NCBI GenBank assembly: GCA_937959375.1
Contig: CALGLS010000469.1
Location: 1-8,099 of the forward strand
Direction of reading: 5' to 3'
Source: an uncultured Saprospiraceae bacterium
Lineage (GTDB): Bacteria > Bacteroidota > Bacteroidia > Chitinophagales > Saprospiraceae
Length of the DNA: 8,099 nt
The position numbers and the translations under genes were made by a program. Each line of letters starts with the position of its first letter. Position 1 is the stretch's first letter. Below the pieces are notes generated by a model, which saw only the letters and a program-made list of their open reading frames with translations, was not told the origin of the DNA and did not search any database. Shown one piece after another: positions 1-7,018 of the stretch.

Positions 1-2733
1 ATGTATCCATGGAACGAAGAAGTAAAGTCAACTGCGACGGATGCCAACGGAAACTACGAATTGAAAAATGTAGAACAAGGTGGTTACAAACTAAAATTCT
101 CCTATCTAGGTTACGCTGATTTGATAAAAGAGGTAACGGTAAACGCATCTCTACAAATGGGAGCGACCCGTTTGAAAGAAGGTTCGCTCGACCTAGATGA
201 GGTACAAGTCACAGAAAAACTACCACTCGCTCAGCAACTCGGAGATACCACGCAGTATAATGCCGATGCATTCAAAACACTTCCCGATGCTAGCGCAGAA
301 CAACTGATTGAGAAAATGCCAGGTGTCATTATCGATGGAGGAAAAGTACAGGCACAAGGGGAAGATGTGAAACAAGTACTCGTAGATGGAAAACCCTTTT
401 TCGGAAACGATCCTACGGCAGCACTTCGAAACTTACCAGCAGAAGTCATTTCTAAAATTCAAGTTTTTGACCAACAAAGTGAGCAAGCACAGTTTTCTGG
501 TTTCGCTGATGGCGAAACGACTAAGACGATCAATATCATTACTAGAAAAAATATGCGGGTAGGACAGTTTGGAAAAGTATATGCTGGTTACGGGTATGAA
601 AATAAATACGATGCTGGTGGCAACATGAGCATCTTCGACGGAGACAGAAGAATATCGCTGATTGGTCAATCCAATAATGTCAATATTCAAAATTTTGCTT
701 CCGAAGACCTCTTAGGAGTCGTAGGTGGTGGAAAGCGTAGAGGTAGAGGAGGACGAGGAGGAAGAGGTGGCGGACGTGGTGGTTCTCGCGGTGGTTTTGG
801 TGGTTCATCTAATGACTTTTTGGTGAACACTCAAAATGGAATTGCCTCAACCAATGCGCTTGGAATCAATTACTCTGATCAACTTGGAAAGAAAGTGGAA
901 CTAAGTGGAAGCTACTTCTTTAATTGGACAGATGTAGATGAAACCGAAGATTTAGAACGAACTTATTTGGACACAGAAGAAGGAACTGAAATATATGACG
1001 AGTCAAATTTGTCAACGTCTAAAAATATTAACCATCGCATCAATATGCGTATGAATTGGAAAATCGATTCATTTAATACACTTTCCATCAGGCCTAATTT
1101 GAGCTTTCAACAAAACGATGGATTCTCTTCCACTTTTGGGGAAACCAATACAACAGAATTTCTACTTAATCGAACCGACAATAAATTCAACTCTCAATTG
1201 TCTGGGATTGATTTCAATAATTCGCTGAGTTATCGCCATCGATTTAGAAAGCGTGGTCGGACCACTTCCTTAAGTTTGCGTACCAGCTATAATGATAAAA
1301 AAGGCGATAGTGATTTATACTCAGAAGATTATTTTCTCATTAGAGATATGACTGTGGAAGATACCATTGATCAAGTTGCTGACTTGTTGTCAAAAGGTTG
1401 GTCGGTCTCTTCTCGATTTTCGTACACAGAACCTATTGGTGAGCGTTCGCAGTTGTCGATTGATTATAGAAATACTGTTCGGAAAGATGAGTCTGATCAG
1501 GAAACGTTTGAATTGCCAGATGATGGAGGAGAGAATCATAGTTTGTTAAACGAACAACTTAGTAGTGTGTTTACAAATACCTATCTTACCAATCAAATGG
1601 GAGGTGGTTATCGTTTTAATAAAGGTCGTGATTTAAATATAATGGTTCGAGCGTTTTTCCAAATTGCTGATTTAAAAAGTGATTTGACTTTCCCAATAGA
1701 AGACCAAATCAGCCGTCGTTATTACAGCGTGTTGCCAATGGCGATGTTTCGATATCGTTTTAGCAAGATGGAGAATCTACGTTTTTTCTACAGAAGTAAT
1801 ACCCAATCACCATCGGTGGAGCAATTGCAAAATGTAGTAGATAATAGTAACCCACTTCAGTTGTCGATCGGTAATCCAAATTTGGACCAGTCTACTGAAC
1901 ATCGTATCAATTTTCGCTATTCTAAAACGAATACAGATAAGGCCAACATCTTTTATTTCATGATCAATGGAAGTTTTACCAACGATTATGTAGGAACAGC
2001 TACTTACTTATCGCGAAGTGACAATCCAATATTCCAAGATCTTGAAATTTTGCCTGGTGCGCAATTGACACGTCCAGTTAACTTAAATGGTTATAGAAGT
2101 CTCCGTTCCTTTATTACCTATGGCGTGCCATTACCAAAAGTGAAAGTAAATTTCAATCTTGACCTTTCGGCAAACTATACCCGTACACCCGGTTTGCTAG
2201 ATGATGCACTCAATTATGCGAACAACGCAACCTATGGAGTTGGCGTCACCTTCGCGAGTAACATTTCTAAAAAATTAGACTTTACCGTTAGTACCCGTTC
2301 AAGTATCAGTGATGTCAATAATACCTTAGAGTCTGCAACTGATTCAAGATTCCTAAGTCAAACCTCTAAGCTTCGTCTCGGATGGATTTTGCCAAAAGGC
2401 ATTATATTCCGTTCTGAAATTACCCATCAATTTTACAACGGTTTGTCTGACGATTTTAATGACGACTACCTATTGTGGACCGCAGGTATTGGTAAAAAAC
2501 TGTTCAAAAATCAACGTGGTGAATTAACCCTTTCCGTTTTCGATCTCCTGAATCAAAACAGAAGAGTGAATCGAAATATTACCGATGTCTACATTGAAGA
2601 TGTACAGACCAATGTCTTGCAACGTTATGTGATGTTGAAGTTTACTTACAATTTTCTCAATTTCAATACAGGTAAAAAAATACCAGAACGAGAAGATGAT
2701 CGGGAGCGCCGTCGTCGAGAACGTCATTGGTAA
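1..2733 (+). CDS. Outer-membrane beta-barrel protein (TonB-dependent-receptor-like), probably 5'-truncated
   Basis: This is a Bacteroidota outer-membrane protein with a carboxypeptidase-regulatory-like domain, a plug-like region and a large beta-barrel. Seen: residues about 12-50 are the second half of a regulatory-like beta-sandwich (TDANGNYELKNV, then KFSYLGY). Residues about 68-185 are plug-like, with LIEKMPGVIID, VLVDGKPFFGNDP, LPAEVISKIQVFD and TINIITRK. The rest alternates aromatic and polar residues like barrel strands, ending with YVMLKFTYNF at 876-885. A 25-residue charged tail follows and ends in Trp. There is no signal peptide and the first domain lacks its opening strands, so the Met at base 1 is probably internal and the true start lies upstream. 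A Gly/Arg-rich insert occupies residues 242-268. The family is implicated in uptake or export across the outer membrane with TonB energy; the substrate cannot be told. No SusD-like partner follows, which argues against a classical glycan-uptake pair. Family assignment is firm, function is not. Confidence 0.88.
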   Translation: MYPWNEEVKSTATDANGNYELKNVEQGGYKLKFSYLGYADLIKEVTVNASLQMGATRLKEGSLDLDEVQVTEKLPLAQQLGDTTQYNADAFKTLPDASAEQLIEKMPGVIIDGGKVQAQGEDVKQVLVDGKPFFGNDPTAALRNLPAEVISKIQVFDQQSEQAQFSGFADGETTKTINIITRKNMRVGQFGKVYAGYGYENKYDAGGNMSIFDGDRRISLIGQSNNVNIQNFASEDLLGVVGGGKRRGRGGRGGRGGGRGGSRGGFGGSSNDFLVNTQNGIASTNALGINYSDQLGKKVELSGSYFFNWTDVDETEDLERTYLDTEEGTEIYDESNLSTSKNINHRINMRMNWKIDSFNTLSIRPNLSFQQNDGFSSTFGETNTTEFLLNRTDNKFNSQLSGIDFNNSLSYRHRFRKRGRTTSLSLRTSYNDKKGDSDLYSEDYFLIRDMTVEDTIDQVADLLSKGWSVSSRFSYTEPIGERSQLSIDYRNTVRKDESDQETFELPDDGGENHSLLNEQLSSVFTNTYLTNQMGGGYRFNKGRDLNIMVRAFFQIADLKSDLTFPIEDQISRRYYSVLPMAMFRYRFSKMENLRFFYRSNTQSPSVEQLQNVVDNSNPLQLSIGNPNLDQSTEHRINFRYSKTNTDKANIFYFMINGSFTNDYVGTATYLSRSDNPIFQDLEILPGAQLTRPVNLNGYRSLRSFITYGVPLPKVKVNFNLDLSANYTRTPGLLDDALNYANNATYGVGVTFASNISKKLDFTVSTRSSISDVNNTLESATDSRFLSQTSKLRLGWILPKGIIFRSEITHQFYNGLSDDFNDDYLLWTAGIGKKLFKNQRGELTLSVFDLLNQNRRVNRNITDVYIEDVQTNVLQRYVMLKFTYNFLNFNTGKKIPEREDDRERRRRERHW
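724..804 (+). repeat. Gly/Arg-rich (RGG-like) low-complexity segment in the barrel protein
   Basis: Residues 242-268 of the barrel protein consist almost only of Gly and Arg, with single Lys, Ser and Phe residues and repeated RGG steps. The segment lies just after NFASEDLLGVV and before a normal barrel-like stretch (LVNTQNGIASTNALGINYSD), so it should form a flexible, strongly basic loop. Its seven arginines use four different codons (cgt, aga, cga, cgc), which suggests the protein sequence is maintained rather than being a fresh DNA slippage product. From memory, Gly-rich inserts at this point recur in Bacteroidota barrel proteins; their role is unknown to me. Confidence 0.85.
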
Positions 2734-2763
2734 ACGGATAAGCGTGAATCACTGGTTTTGTTG

Positions 2764-2803
2764 AGCTGAGCTAAAAGCAATTTGTTTTTAGCTCAGCTTT
2801 TTT
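2764..2803 (+). terminator. Intrinsic terminator after the barrel gene
   Basis: A 15-pair stem joins 2764-2778 to 2784-2798 (core AGCTGAGCTAAAA against TTTTAGCTCAGCT, with one G-T pair near the loop). The loop is five bases and a run of six T follows at 2798-2803. It starts 30 bases after the stop codon of the barrel gene. Stem, tight loop and T-run together make a textbook rho-independent terminator for + strand transcription, so the following gene should need its own promoter. Confidence 0.9.
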
Positions 2804-2960
2804 ATTGGAGTATCTAGCCTTAAGTTGTTATAACAATGTTTTTGTAAACTACCTGTCATACGATATTCAAAATTACTATAATGTTTTGAATTGTATTTAT
2901 ATTGGCTATTGCCAAGTGTTTTTTATAAAACAGATTGTTCACTGACTTAAAATAAACAAG
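2804..2960 (+). promoter_or_regulatory. Leader of the T9SS cargo gene, promoter not resolved
   Basis: This AT-rich stretch lies between the terminator and the ATG at 2961 and must hold the promoter of the downstream gene if the terminator works. It contains a perfect 12-base palindrome, TTGTTATAACAA, at 2825-2836 and a TATAAT hexamer at 2877-2882. No convincing Bacteroidota promoter (TTTG about 19 bases before TAnnTTTG) could be placed. The bases just before the ATG (aataaacaag) lack a Shine-Dalgarno sequence, as is common in this phylum. Confidence 0.4.
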
Positions 2961-5900
2961 ATGAAAATTATAACAATATTCTTTCTGTTTTTTTGTTTGC
3001 CCTTTATTTCTATTGGTCAAATTACTTTTGAAGAATTAGAAAGTCCGAATGATTTTAATATTCAGAATATTCGAAAATCTCCATCTGGGGAATATTTTAC
3101 TCAGGCACGTAATGATTTAAATAGTGTTTACGTTTCGTTAGATGGAGTGAATTGGGAAAAGCAGCCGTTACCAGATTTGCAATTAATAAATCAAATTCAA
3201 TTTTTTGATGATGGAACACCTATTTTGACAGGAATAGGATCTAGCGATGAGCATCTTATTCGAAGAGATGGTATTTGGTATAGCATGAATCTGACTAATG
3301 CAACTGGTGTAGTTGAAGCTAGTTTTATAAAAGGAGATAGTCTTTTTGTATATGAGGATGATACTTTTGGGTATAGTCTTGATAAAGGAGAGACATTTAC
3401 TACTGTATTTACATCTACAACTTCTTTGGTTGATCACACTGTGAATTTATGGAAATTCAATGATAAATTTATTCTACATCATACTGCAGGTGCTTCTGAT
3501 TATTTTGATGTATTTGATGAGCAGGGGACGAATTTATTTAGCGATCAGATTAGTATCAATGTCGATAATATTCAGTTTACAAATTGTGGCGAAATCTTAT
3601 TTGCAGGGTATTCTGACTATTATCTTTTTAATGCTAATAACTTTGCTGTAGAAGAAAATATTTTAGAAAACATTTATCCCAGCTTAACTAATGGCGGTCA
3701 GATAAAAGGACAAGTGAATAATTATTATATCAAAATAGGTAATGAAATTTTGAAAAGTTCAGATTGTGGTTTTAATTTTCAACCTTTTGCAAGTAACGAA
3801 CTAATTGCAAATCATTCAGGTTTCTGGATTACGCCTCAAGAAGATATATTGCTTGCTCAACAATATAGAAATCACTTTATTGAGCAATTGAGTGGAACAA
3901 ACGTTTGGGAAGAAAAGGCATTAGATATTGATTATGCATATGTTTATGGGATTGATGAAGCTGCTTTTGATCGTCAGGTTACAGGGACTTCTAATTTTAT
4001 TTTTAACAAAAATGTGGATGATGTAGAGTGGGTACAATCGAGTGTAGAAGCATTAGATCTTTATAGGCCTCAATATTCGCCTGACGGTGATTTATATGTA
4101 AATAACGGAGTAGAATGTTTCTATTCAACGGATAATGGAAATAGTTTTAGTGTAATCGCATATCCTAATTTTGGAATTCCAGGAATGAATATGGGGTTGG
4201 AAGTACTTGATGATGATGTTCTATTGATAATAAATCCGTTTGAGTCTTCTTTTTATTCCCTAAATAATGGAGTAGATTGGGTTGAGTTTAATTTTCCTTT
4301 TATACTTTTTGGTGCAAATGAAATCGAATACAAATTAGTAAACAATTCTATTGTGTTCTTTGCCGCAAGTTTTGGTTTCGAATTAGGAGTTCTTGATTTT
4401 AATGTCAACCAAGTTGTTGTTGAAACTATTGGAAGTCAATTCTTAAATGAAAATGTTTTTGCTTTAGGAAACGACGGAGTTGCTTATTTTTATAATCAAG
4501 ATTCTTTTACAGGAGAAATAGGTCTTTATCGCTATAGTTCAACAATAGGATTGCAATTCATGGGAGAATTTCCTCAAATCTCAAATGCTATTGATTTATT
4601 TGTGAATTCTAACGACGAATTGATAGCTATAACATCCAACACTTTATTTAAATACGATGGGGTTGATTTTGTTGAGTTTAGTTACTCGGGGCTACCTAAT
4701 GTGGGAGGCAAGCAGTTTTATTTATCTGAAAATGAACATTTATTTGTAACAATAGATGAGCATAGAATCTTCAGATCAACACAACCTCTAGCAGAAAAAC
4801 AATACATTTCAGGATCAATTTTACACGATGCCAATACCGATTGCATCGAAGATTCTGCAGATGCAAAATTAAGTTATTGGAACGTAAAAGTAGAAAACAA
4901 TAATTATCTTCGAATCAAAACAACAAATAATTTAGGCGATTTCAATTTCAACTTACCATTCGGAGATTATACCATTAGTACACAACCGTTCAATGGCAAT
5001 TGGGATCTTTGTCAATCTTCTTTCGACTTTACAATTGATGCGAACAATACAGAGCTCACGCAAAGTTTTGTTGCAGAACCACTTGTTGATTGTGCAGCGC
5101 TAGAGATAGATTTTTCTACACCAAGACTTCGTCGCTGCTTTGATAATTATTACAGAGTTCGCGTTCGAAATACAGGGCCATCGGTTAGTGATGCAACAAG
5201 CTTGACGCTGGAATTAGATCAATATTTTGAATTTACTTCCGCTTCTATTCCCGTAACACAAACAGGGAATACGCTAACATTTGATTTGGGTAGTTTGGCG
5301 GTAAGTGAAGAAATATATTTCTATGTTTATTTTTACCTTTCTTGTGATGCAGAATTGTCAGAAGAGCATTGTCTAACCGGAATCTTAGTCGATCAAGATA
5401 TCTGTAACAATTCAATAAGCTTTGGAACATACACTGAATGTCAAGAAAATATTGGTTCTTTTGACCCCAATGATAAACGAACGTTTAATGCAGCAGGTCA
5501 GGAGGTGATGGCCGTAGATAAAGACGAATATATTTATTATCACATTCGCTTTCAAAATACTGGAACGGACACTGCATTCACCGTGCGCATTGAAGATCCA
5601 CTTTCTCCAATCTTAGATATAAGTACATTAGAAATGTTGAGTGCTAGCCATACTTACACCTACAGCATTAATGATGGACCAAACTTGGTCGTTCTCTTCG
5701 AAAATATTTTACTGCCCGATAGTACCACAAACGAACCAGCTTCTAATGGTTATTTTAAATTCAAAGTTAAGCCATTCGCTGAATACGATTACGGAACCGA
5801 TATCCCAAATCAAGCAGCTATCTTTTTTGATTTTAATGAACCTGTTATAACCAATGAATCAGTAATAGGTATCGAAGACCCTACAGGAGTTGAAGAAACC

Positions 5901-6149
5901 AATGAAGTGTTATTTGGTATTGTGCCAAACCCTGTTGATAATAATATAAGTCTCCGTATTTCTGATGATGATTTGAATAGGGTAACTGTCTTTGAAATTA
6001 GAAACCAATTAGGACAACTGATTAGCGCTAAGCAAAGCGATTTAAAGGAGCGTAATTTCAATGTTTCAGAACTAGTGCCAGGACTTTATTATATGGTGTT
6101 GAAGGAAGAGGGGAGAGTAGTTGGTTTGGCTAAATTTGTAAAGATGTAG
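2961..6149 (+). CDS. Secreted T9SS type A cargo protein with Asp-box propeller and beta-sandwich modules
   Basis: This is a 1062-residue secreted or surface protein of unknown function. Seen: a signal peptide at residues 1-19 (hydrophobic core ITIFFLFFCLPF, probable cleavage SIG/Q). Residues about 20-610 are rich in beta strands and carry Asp-box-like motifs at 59-65, 139-146, 266-273, 389-396 and 433-440 (for example SLDKGETF and STDNGNSF), which suggests a sialidase- or sortilin-type beta-propeller fold without identifiable catalytic residues. A small SdrD-B/carboxypeptidase-regulatory-like domain spans about 615-675 (ISGSILHDANTDCIEDS). A DUF11-like sandwich follows at about 709-817 (YRVRVRNTGPSVSDAT), then a conserved repeat domain at 833-968 (SFDPNDKRTF, YHIRFQNTGTDTAF, NQAAIFFDFNEPV). 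The end, about 985-1062, is a T9SS type A sorting domain (VPNPVDNN, LGQLI, GLYYMVL). In this family the sorting domain directs outer-membrane passage and is usually removed. The start is supported by an in-frame TGA at 2943-2945. The gene is flanked by hairpins, so it is probably monocistronic. Confidence 0.9.
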   Translation: MKIITIFFLFFCLPFISIGQITFEELESPNDFNIQNIRKSPSGEYFTQARNDLNSVYVSLDGVNWEKQPLPDLQLINQIQFFDDGTPILTGIGSSDEHLIRRDGIWYSMNLTNATGVVEASFIKGDSLFVYEDDTFGYSLDKGETFTTVFTSTTSLVDHTVNLWKFNDKFILHHTAGASDYFDVFDEQGTNLFSDQISINVDNIQFTNCGEILFAGYSDYYLFNANNFAVEENILENIYPSLTNGGQIKGQVNNYYIKIGNEILKSSDCGFNFQPFASNELIANHSGFWITPQEDILLAQQYRNHFIEQLSGTNVWEEKALDIDYAYVYGIDEAAFDRQVTGTSNFIFNKNVDDVEWVQSSVEALDLYRPQYSPDGDLYVNNGVECFYSTDNGNSFSVIAYPNFGIPGMNMGLEVLDDDVLLIINPFESSFYSLNNGVDWVEFNFPFILFGANEIEYKLVNNSIVFFAASFGFELGVLDFNVNQVVVETIGSQFLNENVFALGNDGVAYFYNQDSFTGEIGLYRYSSTIGLQFMGEFPQISNAIDLFVNSNDELIAITSNTLFKYDGVDFVEFSYSGLPNVGGKQFYLSENEHLFVTIDEHRIFRSTQPLAEKQYISGSILHDANTDCIEDSADAKLSYWNVKVENNNYLRIKTTNNLGDFNFNLPFGDYTISTQPFNGNWDLCQSSFDFTIDANNTELTQSFVAEPLVDCAALEIDFSTPRLRRCFDNYYRVRVRNTGPSVSDATSLTLELDQYFEFTSASIPVTQTGNTLTFDLGSLAVSEEIYFYVYFYLSCDAELSEEHCLTGILVDQDICNNSISFGTYTECQENIGSFDPNDKRTFNAAGQEVMAVDKDEYIYYHIRFQNTGTDTAFTVRIEDPLSPILDISTLEMLSASHTYTYSINDGPNLVVLFENILLPDSTTNEPASNGYFKFKVKPFAEYDYGTDIPNQAAIFFDFNEPVITNESVIGIEDPTGVEETNEVLFGIVPNPVDNNISLRISDDDLNRVTVFEIRNQLGQLISAKQSDLKERNFNVSELVPGLYYMVLKEEGRVVGLAKFVKM

Positions 6150-6181
6150 TGGTTTTTAATTCTAGTTTTGAAAAGTAAGAA

Positions 6182-6233
6182 AGCGGGAATCGAATTGCTA
6201 ACTTTACAAAGGTTGAGCGACTCGATTCCCGCT
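6182..6233 (+). terminator. Long-stem hairpin downstream of the T9SS cargo gene, probable terminator
   Basis: A perfect 12-pair stem (AGCGGGAATCGA at 6182-6193 with TCGATTCCCGCT at 6222-6233) encloses 28 bases. These can fold further, GCTAACTTT against AAAGGTTGAGC with two bulged bases. It begins 33 bases after the stop codon of the cargo gene. The + strand tail (cttaatttc) is only moderately T-rich. On the other strand the stem is followed by a pyrimidine-rich tail (ttcttacttttc), so it may act in both directions. A terminator is the simplest reading; the weak tail leaves room for an RNA-stability role. Confidence 0.65.
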
Positions 6234-6461
6234 CTTAATTTCTGATATAGCCCCTCAAAAGACAAAAATCAGACAATTGAATGTCTGCTTTCCCTTCTAA
6301 GACAATATTTCCTTTCTAAAATCCGTCTACTTCCCTCAAATGTTAAAAAATCTTGCCTATATTAGAACCTTAATAATGAGTTGTATTTGAAGTTTTTTAA
6401 ACAAATGCAACACAAAACAAGATTCAAACAATTTCGTATAAGAACAAAAAAATAATATAAC
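6234..6461 (+). promoter_or_regulatory. AT-rich leader of the cytochrome lipoprotein gene
   Basis: No gene is visible here. The stretch holds a small hairpin (CAGACA at 6270-6275 with TGTCTG at 6282-6287), two near-identical pyrimidine boxes at 6289-6300 and 6308-6319, and an A-rich run up to the ATG at 6462. A promoter must lie here if the upstream hairpin terminates transcription. I could not place a sequence matching the Bacteroidota consensus, so promoter position is left open. No ribosome-binding Shine-Dalgarno sequence is present. Confidence 0.4.
6289..6319 (+). repeat. Short direct repeat of a pyrimidine box
   Basis: TTTCCCTTCTAA (6289-6300) and TTTCCTTTCTAA (6308-6319) differ at one of twelve bases and their starts are 19 bases apart, near two helical turns. 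A weaker relative, ACTTCCCTCAAA, starts at 6329. They lie about 145-170 bases before the cytochrome gene. They could be a tandem binding site for a regulator, or chance in skewed sequence. Confidence 0.35.
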
Positions 6462-6863
6462 ATGAAAAAGACAAGTCTATTTCAAAACAAATCATTCTTC
6501 TTATTGTGCCTCTTTGCCTTTTGCCTCGGCATGTTTTCTTGTAGTAAGGATGATGAAACCGAAGATCCAATAGATCCGCAACCTTCATTATGTACGACGC
6601 TTGATGTAAAATATGCTACAGACATCGTTCCGATTATGGAAGCAACCTGTGCAATTGAAGGCTGTCACGTTGATGGTTCTCCAGTAGGAGATTATACTGA
6701 ATACGATGAAATAAAACAGCGAATAGATGGAGGTGCTTTTAGAACTCGTGTAATTGAAGAAAAGAATATGCCACCGACAAATACAGCTGGGCCAGCAAGC
6801 CTAACAGACGCAGAGCTTGAAAAAATTGAATGCTGGCTTGATGCTGGTGCACCGTTTAATTAG
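6462..6863 (+). CDS. Lipoprotein c-type cytochrome with CX4CH haem motif
   Basis: This is a small lipid-anchored monohaem cytochrome c-like protein of 133 residues, presumably an electron carrier in the envelope. Seen: a lipoprotein signal at residues 1-26 with a relaxed lipobox (MFSC) and lipidated Cys27. It is followed by SKDDETED, which resembles the acidic lipoprotein export signals that send Bacteroidota lipoproteins to the cell surface. The haem site is C63-AIEG-C68-H69, a CX4CH form rather than the usual CX2CH. Met103 in NMPP is the likely second axial ligand. The end (LTDAELEKIECWLDAGAPFN) is the typical closing helix of such domains. Cys44 and Cys124 might form a disulfide. The start is fixed by an in-frame TAA at 6453-6455. 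Similar small proteins are common in Bacteroidota, often without a known partner. Haem attachment is inferred, and the electron donor and acceptor are unknown. Confidence 0.82.
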   Translation: MKKTSLFQNKSFFLLCLFAFCLGMFSCSKDDETEDPIDPQPSLCTTLDVKYATDIVPIMEATCAIEGCHVDGSPVGDYTEYDEIKQRIDGGAFRTRVIEEKNMPPTNTAGPASLTDAELEKIECWLDAGAPFN

Positions 6864-6898
6864 ATCAGACTGCTTGCGTAATAAGGTATTCATAATCA

Positions 6899-6962
6899 AC
6901 AGAGGCACATAGCATGCATAGAAATTTTAATCGATTGAACTATGTGCGTTATGTGCCTTTGT
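6899..6962 (+). repeat. Imperfect inverted repeat with 9-base periodic arms, possible RNA hairpin
   Basis: Arms at 6899-6921 and 6940-6962 (23 bases each, 18-base loop) pair at 18 positions as DNA. In + strand RNA four of the five mismatches become G-U pairs (6902/6959, 6912/6949, 6915/6946, 6916/6945), leaving only A6914/C6947 unpaired. The right arm runs in 9-base steps: CTATGTGCG, TTATGTGCC, TTTGTGGTG. Read on the opposite strand, the left arm gives CTATGCATG, CTATGTGCC, TCTGTTGAT. It lies 36 bases after the cytochrome stop and 56 bases before the next start. There is no T-run, so it is not a classical terminator. It may be a dispersed intergenic repeat, an RNA-stabilising element or a regulatory leader. 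Confidence 0.6.
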
Positions 6963-7018
6963 GGTGAATTAGTATAAGAAGAGATGATTTAGATTTTAGT
7001 TGCCTAACAAAGAAAACG

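Noticed and set aside
231..690. Open frames on the minus strand within the barrel gene
   Set aside because: They lie entirely inside a well-supported coding region, have no recognisable domains and no separate leader.
724..804. CRISPR-like or minisatellite array
   Set aside because: The periodicity comes from Gly/Arg codons in a continuous frame, with no constant repeat unit and no spacers.
2877..2882. TATAAT as a sigma-70-type -10 box for the cargo gene
   Set aside because: No matching -35 sequence lies 16-18 bases upstream, and Bacteroidota use a different consensus; in AT-rich DNA the hexamer is expected by chance.
3183..3437. Open frame on the minus strand within the cargo gene
   Set aside because: It is a shadow of the AT-rich cargo coding sequence; its product is low-complexity and rich in Ser, Ile and Lys with no known motif.
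6182..6236. tRNA remnant: ctcgattcccgctc resembles a tRNA T-arm and 3' stem
   Set aside because: No anticodon arm, D-arm or acceptor stem of tRNA geometry is present; the sequence is fully explained as the right arm of a 12-pair hairpin.
6990..6997. TAGATTTT as a Bacteroidota -7 element for the oxidoreductase gene
   Set aside because: It misses the last consensus base and the nearest upstream TTTG is 28 bases away, too far for a -33 element.
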